A DNA stretch of 64,000 bases. Origin: an uncultured Neomegalonema sp. GTDB lineage: Bacteria; Pseudomonadota; Alphaproteobacteria; Rhodobacterales; Rhodobacteraceae. A model generated the notes under the pieces. It was given only the letters and a program-made list of their open reading frames with translations. It was not told the origin of the DNA and ran no database searches. Shown here one piece after another: positions 17,240-33,401 of this stretch (positions are counted from its first letter, which is position 1; every line of letters starts with the position of its first letter). The position numbers and the translations under genes are program-made. The DNA is taken from the NCBI GenBank assembly GCA_937990185.1, contig CALKBI010000021.1, positions 1 to 64,000 on the forward strand, given 5' to 3'.

Positions 17240-25062
<7,823 letters not shown>

Positions 25063-25095
25063 GCATCCGTTCCCCGCGTCACTTCATGCCCCTCC

Positions 25096-25124
25096 AGCTA
25101 ACGCCACGAAATAGGAACTGTCAA
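25096..25124 (-). promoter_or_regulatory. predicted sigma-70 promoter of the bchF operon
   Basis: On the minus strand TTGACA (25124-25119) is followed after 17 bases by TTAGCT (25101-25096), giving a start near 25089 and a short leader to the bchF GTG. The -35 is perfect, the -10 is weak. The -35 lies inside the PpsR-type site. Confidence 0.5.
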
Positions 25125-25136
25125 CTTTTTAGAACA
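25119..25136. promoter_or_regulatory. PpsR/CrtJ-type site TGT-N12-ACA upstream of bchF
   Basis: TGTCAACTTTTTAGAACA matches the TGT-N12-ACA consensus of PpsR/CrtJ exactly in both half-sites. It covers the predicted -35 of bchF, where a bound repressor would block RNA polymerase. The ppsR gene itself is about 1.1 kb away. Confidence 0.7.
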
Positions 25137-25295
25137 CTTTACGAATGCCGATAAATTAAAAGAATAGACACCCTTAAAAATCCATAAATTATTGTTATAA
25201 AATAACTATATTGGATTATAGGCGTGCATTTCAGAGATTTACCTGACTCATTTATCTAGTAAACAGCATAATTCCAATTTCTCTTTTGCAACATT

Positions 25296-25313
25296 TGTCC
25301 AATTCAGTTGACA
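25296..25313. promoter_or_regulatory. PpsR/CrtJ-type site TGT-N12-ACA upstream of aerR
   Basis: TGTCCAATTCAGTTGACA is a second exact TGT-N12-ACA, 177 bases from the first, facing the aerR-ppsR side. Its right end TTGACA (25308-25313) could be a -35 on the plus strand, although no good -10 follows. Two distant sites may allow looping across the divergent region; this is inference. Confidence 0.65.
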
Positions 25314-25328
25314 ATTTTTGGTTTGCAA

Positions 25329-26207
25329 ATGAATGTACGAACGGGACCAGATTTCTCAAACAGTACCGAGGCATCAAACGACCACCAACAGAGAAAAGGA
25401 TCGGTTTTGACGCGTGCAGTGCAAACATCGAAACTTAAATCCCGATCGACAAATCGTTCGATTGAGACTCTTGGTGCGTGTACCTCGTCAAAAGCCCCAT
25501 CGACCCAGCCTCCAAAAGACATCATAGCGTATCATGACGCGGCTAAAGCGCTTTGCGATCCACTTTTGAAAGTGGAAAACGGTGCTTACGATCAATTGAT
25601 TATGAATATGATTGCAGAGGGTATTTCGCCGAACGATCTAATTGATCATGTTATACCCGCAGCCGCACGGCAACTCGGCGAAGAATGGCTTTCAGATACG
25701 CGATCATTTGCCGATGTTACGATTGGAACATCGCGACTCCAACAAATCGTCCGCAACCTTGAAACCTCTCTCGTGCGCGAAAATTTCGTCAATATTGTTG
25801 AACGCAGGGCACTGTTAATCATCCCGGAATCTGAACAACACACACTTGGTTCAGTTATCATCGCAAATCAGTTTCGGCGTCATGGTGTGCGGGTAGATGT
25901 CATCTTCGACAGCAAAACGAACAGTCTGAATTCTCAAATTAGTAACAAGTCATACTTTTTGATCGGCCTTTCTATTGGAACAGATCAATCCCTCAAACGT
26001 AGCAGCTCAATTGTCACCATGCTCCGCGATTGCCAAGCGGACACGCCAATCGCGCTGGGAGGGAGCGCACTAACTTGTGAACCAGAAAACATCGTTTCTG
26101 ATATCGGCGCAGACTTTTTCGCTCATAATGTGCGAGAAGCGCTTGATCTTTGCGATATATGCGTGTCACGAGATGCGATATTACCGCGACAAGTCGTGGA
26201 CGCTTGA
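25329..26207 (+). CDS. aerR: AerR/PpaA-type B12-binding antirepressor of PpsR
   Basis: A 292-residue protein from the ATG used here. The first domain contains GEEWLSDTRSFADVTIGTSRLQQ, and the cobalamin-binding domain contains SEQHTLG, with the histidine (about residue 171) that ligates B12 in AerR. The last third, IALGGSALTCEPENIVSDIGADFF, completes the Rossmann-like B12 domain. In Rhodobacter, AerR/PpaA with cobalamin modulates PpsR/CrtJ. The ATG at 25329 has no clear ribosome-binding site; an in-frame TTG at 25407 has AAAAGGA six bases upstream and is a serious alternative, giving 266 residues. The adjacent ppsR supports the role. Confidence 0.88.
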   Translation: MNVRTGPDFSNSTEASNDHQQRKGSVLTRAVQTSKLKSRSTNRSIETLGACTSSKAPSTQPPKDIIAYHDAAKALCDPLLKVENGAYDQLIMNMIAEGISPNDLIDHVIPAAARQLGEEWLSDTRSFADVTIGTSRLQQIVRNLETSLVRENFVNIVERRALLIIPESEQHTLGSVIIANQFRRHGVRVDVIFDSKTNSLNSQISNKSYFLIGLSIGTDQSLKRSSSIVTMLRDCQADTPIALGGSALTCEPENIVSDIGADFFAHNVREALDLCDICVSRDAILPRQVVDA

Positions 26208-26238
26208 AAGTTATTTTAAAAACGACGGATATATCGCG

Positions 26239-27651
26239 TTGACGAAGTTGGTAAAAAATACATCCAAAGGACGTCATGCGGGAAAGGCTTCAGTGTCCGC
26301 ACTTGAGCGAGCGCTCCGCGACGCAAGCGATATAATTTTAATTTTGGACGAAAACTTTGCGGTTGATGAAATCCATGTAAGCGATGCGAAAAATTCGCTA
26401 GGGGATCTCGATCACTGGAAAGGACAGAATATCGAGGCTTTGCTCACGGAAGAGAGTAAACCCAAACTCAAAAAGCGCCTATCCGGACTGTCTAAGAAAG
26501 ACCAAACTCCCTCAACGTTCATTGAATTGAACCATGTGGATAATGGCGAGAGGGAATTTCCAGTTCGCTATACGATACACCCAACGGAGGATGCGGAAAG
26601 AATAATCCTCATTGGCCGGGATTTGCGTTCAACAGCCGAAGTTCAGCAACAATTGGTTCGGGCACAGCTTGCCCTTGAAAAAGAATACGAAAAACATCGG
26701 GATTTCGACACCCGCTACCGTGTTCTCAGAGACAATCTCAACGAAGCAATTATCTTCGTTGACGCTTCTAATGGCCGTATCCTTGATACAAATCTTCTCG
26801 CGGCAAAACTGTTCAATGTTGAGTCCAACGGTTTGATTGGTCAATCCATTAACTCAGTCCTTAAAAATATAAAACGACGTTCCGCGCTAGAGCATTTGCT
26901 CAATGCAGCAACCGAAAAAGATCCTATGCCGATGGCGGCAAAAACAGCCCAAACCGGAGAGACATTAAAGATTCATCCAACGCTTTTCCGTTCTGCCGGT
27001 GACATGATGTTGCTGTGCCGCCTTGATATTGGTGAGCGGGACGCATCGGAGGCGGAACAACTCACCTCAGCACTCGGTATGTTGTTTCGCACCGGGTCTG
27101 ATGCAATTGTCTTTACAGATTCCAGCGGAGAAATCCGCCATGCGAACGAAGAATTTCTTAGATTGTGTGACGTCGTTCACTTGTCTGATTTAAAAGAAAA
27201 AATGTTGGGCGATTTTCTTTTACGTGGATCGATTGATCAAAAAATCCTATTGGAAACAACCGTCCAAACAGGACGCATCAAGACTTTCTCGACAAAGCTC
27301 AAAAGTGCGCATGGCACCGAAACCGAAGTAGAAATTGCCTCGTGTCACCTGAATGAAGAGCCTAATCCGTATTTTGGCTTCGTCTTGCGTAACCGTTCAC
27401 AAACTCAAGCAATACGCGAGAGAGAAGGCAGTGAAAAGGCAACCCATAATGCGATGGAACTTGTCGGCACGGCTCCCTTGAAAGAGTTAGTGGCTGCTAC
27501 AGCGGATGTTGTGGAAAAAATGTGTATCGAAACAGCGGTCAAGCTGACGGACAATAACCGCGTTGCAGCCGCGGAACTCCTCGGACTGTCGCGTCAGAGC
27601 TTTTATGTACGCCTGCGGAAATACGACCTTCTCAGGAAAGATGAAGAATAA
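26239..27651 (+). CDS. ppsR: PpsR/CrtJ-type photosynthesis gene repressor
   Basis: A regulator of about 470 residues with an N-terminal PAS-like segment (ALRDASDIILILDENFAVDEI), a second PAS (DNLNEAIIFVDASNGRILDTN), a third PAS (LFRTGSDAIVFTDSSGEIRHANEEFLRL) and a C-terminal Fis-type helix-turn-helix (NRVAAAELLGLSRQSFYVRLRKYDL). A cysteine just before the HTH (CIETAV, about residue 429) matches the place of the redox cysteine of PpsR/CrtJ. The start is uncertain: TTG at 26239 gives a length near known PpsR; GTG at 26293 has a better ribosome-binding site (GGGAAAGG); the open frame reaches back into aerR. It represses bch, crt and puc genes under aerobic or bright conditions. Confidence 0.92.
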   Translation: MTKLVKNTSKGRHAGKASVSALERALRDASDIILILDENFAVDEIHVSDAKNSLGDLDHWKGQNIEALLTEESKPKLKKRLSGLSKKDQTPSTFIELNHVDNGEREFPVRYTIHPTEDAERIILIGRDLRSTAEVQQQLVRAQLALEKEYEKHRDFDTRYRVLRDNLNEAIIFVDASNGRILDTNLLAAKLFNVESNGLIGQSINSVLKNIKRRSALEHLLNAATEKDPMPMAAKTAQTGETLKIHPTLFRSAGDMMLLCRLDIGERDASEAEQLTSALGMLFRTGSDAIVFTDSSGEIRHANEEFLRLCDVVHLSDLKEKMLGDFLLRGSIDQKILLETTVQTGRIKTFSTKLKSAHGTETEVEIASCHLNEEPNPYFGFVLRNRSQTQAIREREGSEKATHNAMELVGTAPLKELVAATADVVEKMCIETAVKLTDNNRVAAAELLGLSRQSFYVRLRKYDLLRKDEE

Positions 27652-27712
27652 CACTTCTGCCTGCGACGCTTGATTCCGAAATTGACGACAGTTCCCTCTT
27701 CCAATTCCAAAC

Positions 27713-27730
27713 TGTAATGATATCGTTACA
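27713..27730. promoter_or_regulatory. PpsR/CrtJ-type site abutting the bchG start codon
   Basis: TGTAATGATATCGTTACA is an exact TGT-N12-ACA with extra symmetry (TGTAA...TTACA). It ends two bases before the bchG ATG, so a bound repressor would cover the transcription start or block elongation. Confidence 0.65.
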
Positions 27731-27732
27731 CT

Positions 27733-28641
27733 ATGACTGTAACAGATATTCATCATTCAAGGCGGCTTCCAGCGCCATCTGCAATGCTGGAACTGATCAA
27801 GCCAATCACTTGGTTTCCGCCGATGTGGGCGTTTTTGTGTGGTGCAATCTCAAGCGGTGTTTCGCCCTCTGGACGATGGATCGAAATCGTACTGGGTGTT
27901 GCTCTTGCCGGACCAATTGTGTGTGGCATGAGCCAAGCGGCAAATGATTGGTGTGACCGGCATGTCGATGCGATAAACGAACCAAACCGCCCTATCCCAT
28001 CGGGGCGTATTCCCGGCAGTTGGGGGTTTTGGATTGCAGTCGCGATGACTGTGCTTTCGCTTTTTGTAGGCTCATTTCTTGGCACTTGGGGATTTATTGC
28101 CACAATTATCGGCGTGATTTGCGCATGGGCATACTCTGCCGAACCAATCCGGCTCAAAAGATCCGGATGGTGGGGACCGGGACTCGTTGGTCTGTGTTAT
28201 GAAGGGCTGCCATGGTTTACCGGCGCTGCGGTTCTCGCCGCTGGCCTGCCAACAACTGAAGTTATTATCGTCGCGATCCTCTATGCGCTGGGCGCACATG
28301 GAATCATGACCCTCAATGACTTTAAAGCGCTGGAAGGCGACCGCGAGACAGGCGTGAAATCTTTGCCAGTCACACTTGGTCCTGAACGCGCGGCTTATGT
28401 CGCTTGCATCGGAATGGCGATACCGCAAGCCATTGTCATCGGATTGCTTTGGTTCTGGGGGATGCCGATCTACGCGCTCGCAGTCACGGGACTGCTCATT
28501 GGGCAGATCTTTGCAATGCGTGTTTTGCTTCGCGATCCGAAGGGACGCGCGCCTTGGTATAATGCCGTCGGCGTGACGATGTTTGTCAGCGGCATGATGG
28601 TGGCTGCATTTGCATTAAGATCATTAGGAGCGGTGGGATGA
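27733..28641 (+). CDS. bchG: bacteriochlorophyll synthase (geranylgeranyl transferase) BchG
   Basis: A 302-residue UbiA-family prenyltransferase with about eight membrane helices. The first Asp-rich motif is in QAANDWCDRHVDAINEPNRPIPSGRIPG, and the second in LNDFKALEGDRETGVKSLPV. It attaches geranylgeranyl or phytyl diphosphate to bacteriochlorophyllide. The N terminus (ELIKPITWFPPMWAF) matches BchG. There is no ribosome-binding site before the ATG, which directly follows a PpsR-type palindrome; a leaderless or very short mRNA is possible. It overlaps the next gene by 4 bases. Confidence 0.95.
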   Translation: MTVTDIHHSRRLPAPSAMLELIKPITWFPPMWAFLCGAISSGVSPSGRWIEIVLGVALAGPIVCGMSQAANDWCDRHVDAINEPNRPIPSGRIPGSWGFWIAVAMTVLSLFVGSFLGTWGFIATIIGVICAWAYSAEPIRLKRSGWWGPGLVGLCYEGLPWFTGAAVLAAGLPTTEVIIVAILYALGAHGIMTLNDFKALEGDRETGVKSLPVTLGPERAAYVACIGMAIPQAIVIGLLWFWGMPIYALAVTGLLIGQIFAMRVLLRDPKGRAPWYNAVGVTMFVSGMMVAAFALRSLGAVG

Positions 28642-29945
28642 AGCTGTCCTGGTTTTCAATCGTGCGCCTTGGTTTGATCCAAATGGCTCTCGGAGCCATT
28701 GTGGTTCTGACCACATCTACGCTCAATCGCCTCATGGTCGTTGAGATGGCATTGCCTGCGATCCTGCCCGGATTTTTGGTTGCGCTGCATTACGGCATTC
28801 AAATCACAAGGCCCAATTGGGGCTTTCTCTCTGATATGGGCGGCAACCGCACGACTTGGATCATTGGCGGTATGGCAGCGCTTTCCTGTGGTGGAATGGC
28901 CGCGACAGCCGGAACAGTGCTGATTGGCGATCAATTCGCGCTTGGCCTCGCGGTGTCGATTTTCGCTTACGCCTTAATCGGCCTTGGTGTTGGTGCATCA
29001 GGGACATCGCTCCTGGCTTTACTGGCGACGGCAACCGAACCAAGACGCCGCGCCGCAGCCGCGACAATTACCTGGTTGATGATGATCTTTGGCATTGCCG
29101 TCACCGCGACCATCGTTGGCAAAATGCTTGATCCGTATTCGCATGCCTTGTTGCTCAAGATCGTTGCTGTCGTAGTGAGTGGCGCGTTTGCTCTGACCTG
29201 CCTCGCAATCTGGGGGATTGAGCGCCGCGTGGTCGTTGAACGGCGCGACGAAGCCGCTGTTCCTTTCCTTGATGGATTACGCGAAATCTGGAGTGAACGA
29301 GAGGCACGGCATTTTACTATTTTTGTTTTTCTCTCGATGGTCGCATATTTCATGCAAGAGCTTATTCTGGAGCCTTATGCCGGATTGGTTTTCGCATTCA
29401 CACCAGGCCAATCCACCTCATTATCGGGTGCGCAAAATGGCGGTGTGTTCCTCGGGATGCTGACAGTCGGTATCGCCGCGACCGGGTTCAAAATCGGTTC
29501 GTTGAGGTTTTGGGTCACCTTCGGCTGTCTCTCCTCTGCCGTCGCCTTGTGCATCATCGCCATGCTTGGACAGATAGGTGTCGGTGCGCCTCTCGGTAAA
29601 GCGGTTATGTTTTTAGGCTTCTCAAACGGGATTTTTGCAGTCGCAGCCATTGGATCAATGATGCAACTCGCCGGAGAAGGCCGCACCGGGCGCGAGGGAA
29701 CCCGCATGGGGCTTTGGGGCGCGGCGCAAGCAATTGCGGCTGGCTTTGGTGGCCTGTTCGGAGCGGGTGCTGTTGACGCAACCCGGCTCTTTATCAACTC
29801 AGATGGCACTGCATACGGAGTTGTCTTCCTGTCTGAAGCCTTACTGTTTCTCATTGCCGCCGCTGTCGCGCTTCGCGTGATCCGGGGTCACTCACGAGGG
29901 GATCGCCCCCTCACCCAAGGAGAGTTCTCATGCGCTACGATGTAG
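28638..29945 (+). CDS. PucC-family (BCD) transporter-like protein between bchG and bchP
   Basis: A 435-residue relative of LhaA with about twelve membrane helices: FSIVRLGLIQMALGAIVVLTTSTLNRLMVVEMALPAILPG, YFMQELILEPYAGLVFAF, and GREGTRMGLWGAAQAIAAGFGGLFG. In Rhodobacter the gene at this place is ORF428 (also called bch2). Family members are thought to move or insert bacteriochlorophyll during complex assembly. Four-base overlap with bchG and a 16-base overlap with bchP indicate one operon. Confidence 0.9.
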   Translation: MKLSWFSIVRLGLIQMALGAIVVLTTSTLNRLMVVEMALPAILPGFLVALHYGIQITRPNWGFLSDMGGNRTTWIIGGMAALSCGGMAATAGTVLIGDQFALGLAVSIFAYALIGLGVGASGTSLLALLATATEPRRRAAAATITWLMMIFGIAVTATIVGKMLDPYSHALLLKIVAVVVSGAFALTCLAIWGIERRVVVERRDEAAVPFLDGLREIWSEREARHFTIFVFLSMVAYFMQELILEPYAGLVFAFTPGQSTSLSGAQNGGVFLGMLTVGIAATGFKIGSLRFWVTFGCLSSAVALCIIAMLGQIGVGAPLGKAVMFLGFSNGIFAVAAIGSMMQLAGEGRTGREGTRMGLWGAAQAIAAGFGGLFGAGAVDATRLFINSDGTAYGVVFLSEALLFLIAAAVALRVIRGHSRGDRPLTQGEFSCATM

Positions 29946-31108
29946 TTGTTGTCGGCGGCGGACCTGCGGGTGCAACCGCAGCGATGGATCTTGCACGCGA
30001 AGGTAAAAGCGTTGCGATGTTGGATCGCGATGGACGCATTAAACCCTGCGGTGGTGCTATTCCGCCCAGACTAATCGAGGATTTCGATATCCCCGACGCT
30101 CAACTGGTTGCGAAGATCAATACAGCTCGGATGATTTCTCCAACCGCCAGACATGTCGATATTCCAATTGAAAATGGTTTTGTCGGCATGGTTGACCGTG
30201 AGCATTTCGATGAGTTCTTACGCAAGCGTGCCGTGGTCTCCGGGGCAAAAAGATATAGCGGTACATTCGTCAGCATCGACCGCGATGATCAAGGGCCGAT
30301 CATCACCTTTAAAGATAAGCAAACGCAAAAGAACCGTACGCTCTATGCAAAGCTTGTCATCGGAGCAGATGGCGCACGTTCTGCTGTCGCACGGTCGGAA
30401 GTACCCGGCGGAGACACCATTCCCTACGTTATGGCTTACCACGAAATCGTCGAAGCACCGGAGGGCGGTGATTACGATCCTGACCGTTGCGATGTGATCT
30501 ATGACGGTTCAATCTCGCCCGACTTTTATGGCTGGGTTTTCCCTCATGGCAAGCAAGCCAGCATCGGCATGGGAACAGGACATGAAAAAGAGGTTGATCT
30601 AAAAGAAGCAACACGAGCCTTGCGCGAGTCCTCCGGTCTAACAGAGTGCGTGACAATCCGCCGCGAAGGCGCGCCCATTCCACTTGAACCTCTAAAACGG
30701 TGGGATAATGGCATTGATGTTGTTCTTGCAGGAGATGCCGCAGGGGTGGTCGCGCCGTCTTCAGGCGAAGGCATTTATTACGCTATGTTTGGTGGGCGTA
30801 TGGCCGCAGATGCAGTACTGGCTTGCCTTGACTCCGGCAAACCGTCCGACCTGAAATTGGCCCGCAAACGATTTATGAAAGAACACAAAACTGTCTTTAA
30901 AGTGCTCCGCATGATGCAGGATGCCTATTATAAATCTGATGATCGGCGCGAACGATTCGTTTCGCTATGCCATGATGTCGACGTACAGCGGCTGACTTTC
31001 GAGGCTTACATGAACAAAAAACTGGTGAAGGCACGACCCATGGCGCATTTGAAAATCATGGCCAAGAATATCGGGCATTTAACGCGCCTGATCCGCGCGA
31101 CATCATGA
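29930..31108 (+). CDS. bchP: geranylgeranyl reductase BchP
   Basis: A 392-residue flavoprotein with the N-terminal dinucleotide fold VVVVGGGPAGATAAMDLAREGKSVAMLDRD, the KPCGGAIPPRLIEDFDIP block of BchP/ChlP, and the second FAD motif VLAGDAAGVVAPSSGEGIYYAMFGGR. It reduces the geranylgeranyl tail of bacteriochlorophyll to phytyl in three steps. An SD-like AAGGAGAG precedes the ATG. It overlaps idi by 4 bases. Confidence 0.96.
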   Translation: MRYDVVVVGGGPAGATAAMDLAREGKSVAMLDRDGRIKPCGGAIPPRLIEDFDIPDAQLVAKINTARMISPTARHVDIPIENGFVGMVDREHFDEFLRKRAVVSGAKRYSGTFVSIDRDDQGPIITFKDKQTQKNRTLYAKLVIGADGARSAVARSEVPGGDTIPYVMAYHEIVEAPEGGDYDPDRCDVIYDGSISPDFYGWVFPHGKQASIGMGTGHEKEVDLKEATRALRESSGLTECVTIRREGAPIPLEPLKRWDNGIDVVLAGDAAGVVAPSSGEGIYYAMFGGRMAADAVLACLDSGKPSDLKLARKRFMKEHKTVFKVLRMMQDAYYKSDDRRERFVSLCHDVDVQRLTFEAYMNKKLVKARPMAHLKIMAKNIGHLTRLIRATS

Positions 31109-31632
31109 GCGCGATGATTCCAGCTTGGGAAGATGGTGTTCTCAAGCCCGTTGAGAAACTGGACGTCCATAAGCGCGGTTTGCGCCACAAAGCCGTATCG
31201 GTTTTTGTCATGCATGAAAGGCGGCTTTTGATCCAACGCCGTGCGATGGAAAAATACCATACGCCGGGGCTGTGGGCGAACACCTGCTGTACGCATCCAC
31301 ATTGGGAAGAAGACGCAGGTGTCTGTGCCGCACGGCGCCTAACCGAGGAGTTGGGCTTTACCGTCCCGCTGGAACACCGCGATCAAATTGAATACCGCGC
31401 CGATGTCTTCATGGGCCTGATCGAGCACGAAGTCGTCGATATCTTCGTTGCCAATCTTGAAACCGCCCCTGTGGTTGCGCCTAATCCTGAGGAGGTCATG
31501 GATACCGCATGGCTAACACTGGAAGAGTTACACGAGCAAATCGCTGAGCATCCTGAACGATTTACGCCGTGGGTAAAAATCTACATCGACAAACACAGCG
31601 AACAGATTTTCGGTGCGCATGAATTGGCGTGA
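31105..31632 (+). CDS. idi: isopentenyl-diphosphate delta-isomerase type 1
   Basis: A 175-residue Nudix-fold protein. The catalytic cysteine and metal ligands are in LWANTCCTHPHWEED, and the Nudix-like segment AARRLTEELGF follows. It interconverts IPP and DMAPP, supporting synthesis of the geranylgeranyl tail and carotenoids. It ends the plus-strand photosynthesis operon and is translationally coupled to bchP (ATGA). A GGGGCGT/ACGCCCC hairpin follows at 31668-31687 but lacks a T-run. Confidence 0.94.
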   Translation: MSAMIPAWEDGVLKPVEKLDVHKRGLRHKAVSVFVMHERRLLIQRRAMEKYHTPGLWANTCCTHPHWEEDAGVCAARRLTEELGFTVPLEHRDQIEYRADVFMGLIEHEVVDIFVANLETAPVVAPNPEEVMDTAWLTLEELHEQIAEHPERFTPWVKIYIDKHSEQIFGAHELA

Positions 31633-31718
31633 TGAAAATATGCGTTGATGCATCCCAAAGGGGTGGCGGGGCGTAATAGAACGCCCCAAGCTTATCCCGC
31701 TAGGCCTTCAACAACTCC

Positions 31719-32888
31719 TCACTTCACGCACAGTTCTCGTGAGACATTTGATAAAGGCTTGCCGCCGCTCGGTGTGACGACGAATGTTTCTGTTGTCTCC
31801 AATCCCCATTCGTCTGTCCAAATCGCGGGCATGAAGTGCAGAGTCATGTTTTCCTGTAAGGGTGTTGTGTCTCCGCGCCTCAGGCTCATGGTGCGCTCTC
31901 CCCAATCAGGGGGATAGCTCAGGCCGATCGGATATCCGGCGCGGCTGTCTTTGATGACGCCATGTTTCGCGAGCACTCCAAAAAAAACCTCCGCCACTTC
32001 GCCGCATGTCGTGCCGGGAGTCGCAGCAGCCAAGCCGGTTTCCAATCCTTCGAGCACCGCTTTTTCCGCTTCGAACATTGCTTGCGGGGGGTTTCCGAAA
32101 AACAGCGATCGGCAGGCCGGTGCATGATAGCGGCGGACCACTCCTGAAATTTCAAAGAAAGTCCCCTCGCCCGCTTTCATCGGACGGTCATCCCACGTGA
32201 GGTGCGCGGCGGCAGCCTCTTTGCCTGACGGAGCGAGCGGCACAATCGCCGGATAATCACCGCCCGCCTCGGGTATTCCGCGCAACGCCGCATCATAAAT
32301 TTCGGCAACCAGATCGCATTTCCGCATTCCCGGCTCTGCGGTTTCCCGAATGCGTTCGTGCATCTTTTCCGTAATCGCAGCGGCCTGACGCATCAACGCC
32401 AGTTCCCCCGGGCTTTTGACGGCGCGCTGCCAATTCACCAGCGCGGTGGTATCAATGATGTTGGTTTGCGGTAACTCTGCACGAAGGGTCTCAAGGCATT
32501 TCGCGGAGAAATAGTAGTTATCCATCTCAACACCGATTGGACCGGCAGCCCAACCATGGTCTTTGAGCGCAGCGGCCAATGTTTCATACGGGTGCTTTAG
32601 CGGATTTTGCACGTAATCATCCGCGTAAGACAGGATCGACTGATCCTCAAGATACGTCGTAAGCCTTGCGCCAACCGCGTCCATGGGCCGCCCCCACCAG
32701 AGCGGTTCGGCATCAGGCCCGACAATGACTGCCTGATGAACGTAAAACGACCAACCGTCATATCCCGTCAGCCAATTCATGTTTGAGGGGTCCGTGACGA
32801 TCAGTGTCTCGACACCGGCTCGCGCCATCGCGGAACGAACCTTCGCCAGCCGTTCTGCGTATTCTGTATCTGTAAAAAGTAATTTCAT
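31719..32888 (-). CDS. doeA: ectoine hydrolase DoeA (M24 family)
   Basis: A 389-residue creatinase/prolidase-fold protein with the DoeA/EutD N terminus: ETLIVTDPSNMNWLTGYDGWSFYVHQAVIV and LWWGRPMDAVGARLTTYL. The C-terminal M24 domain has EISGVVRRYHAPACRSLFFG and PPDWGERTMSLRRGD. DoeA opens the ectoine ring to N-alpha-acetyl-diaminobutyrate during ectoine use. None of its usual partners (doeB, doeC/D, an ectoine transporter) lie next to it here, so the specific substrate is less sure than the family. No good ribosome-binding site is seen before the ATG. Confidence 0.82.
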   Translation of the reverse strand: MKLLFTDTEYAERLAKVRSAMARAGVETLIVTDPSNMNWLTGYDGWSFYVHQAVIVGPDAEPLWWGRPMDAVGARLTTYLEDQSILSYADDYVQNPLKHPYETLAAALKDHGWAAGPIGVEMDNYYFSAKCLETLRAELPQTNIIDTTALVNWQRAVKSPGELALMRQAAAITEKMHERIRETAEPGMRKCDLVAEIYDAALRGIPEAGGDYPAIVPLAPSGKEAAAAHLTWDDRPMKAGEGTFFEISGVVRRYHAPACRSLFFGNPPQAMFEAEKAVLEGLETGLAAATPGTTCGEVAEVFFGVLAKHGVIKDSRAGYPIGLSYPPDWGERTMSLRRGDTTPLQENMTLHFMPAIWTDEWGLETTETFVVTPSGGKPLSNVSRELCVK

Positions 32889-33041
32889 AAAGGAAAGCTG
32901 ACATGACCTAAAGCGGGCCGCAATCCGTTATTTGTTTGTAAACGAAGTTGTATCGCATCGGTTCATTTAGACGAAATCAGTGCTCCGACGTTGCATTGCA
33001 AGACACTTTTTAACGACATGGTAAATACGCAATCAACGAAA
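32889..33041. other. non-coding divergent region upstream of doeA
   Basis: An AT-rich stretch without a gene. The only small symmetry noted is GTTTGTAAAC about 32933-32942. The rest of the interval to 33401 holds the candidate small RNA described separately and about 185 bases with no recognisable feature. Confidence 0.4.
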
Positions 33042-33070
33042 TTGAAACAAAATAAATCAAATAACATAAT
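33042..33070 (+). promoter_or_regulatory. predicted sigma-70 promoter of the candidate small RNA
   Basis: TTGAAA (33042-33047) and CATAAT (33065-33070) are separated by exactly 17 bases and match 5 of 6 consensus positions each. Predicted transcription start is near 33077. Confidence 0.5.
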
Positions 33071-33076
33071 GATTTC

Positions 33077-33215
33077 AATTTATTACGGGATGTGTTACGA
33101 TGCTTATCAGATTTGAGATTAAGCTGAATTTCCGGCTTTAGATTTGCGATACTTTTCTCGAAGCGTATCTCTCATCACTACCCGTTCTTCACATATGAAG
33201 GACGGGTATTTTTTT
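33077..33215 (+). ncRNA. candidate small RNA or transcribed leader, about 139 nt
   Basis: The interval begins just after a good promoter and ends in a strong intrinsic terminator, and no gene of ordinary size lies between. An internal GATAC/GTATC hairpin (about 33148-33169) precedes the terminator. A 13-codon frame (33100-33141, starting MLIRFEIKLN) could be a leader peptide, but its residues are not biased toward one amino acid. The next gene begins about 185 bases later, so an independent small RNA is favoured. Family unknown. Confidence 0.4.
33180..33215 (+). terminator. strong intrinsic terminator
   Basis: ACCCGTTCTTC (33180-33190) pairs with GAAGGACGGGT (33197-33207) over 11 bases with one G-U pair and a 6-base loop, followed by A and seven T residues (33208-33215). 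Confidence 0.8.
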
Positions 33216-33401
33216 ACCTAAGGGAACTTTAAGTCGCCAGCGCTTTTTGCGTTGGATCATCAAACACTTACCGTTTCCACCCCACCCTACTGAAATAAAT
33301 TTTCTCAAGGCATCTATGAAGTATTGAGAATTCTACCGTCATTGAAACCGGATGTTCAGCATTCGGCTGTACATTTATCTGCAGTAGGGCGCTGAGCGTC
33401 T

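Noticed and set aside
31668-31687. GGGGCGT/ACGCCCC hairpin between idi and doeA as an intrinsic terminator
   Set aside because: The stem is real, but there is no T-run on either strand, so termination by this hairpin alone is doubtful.
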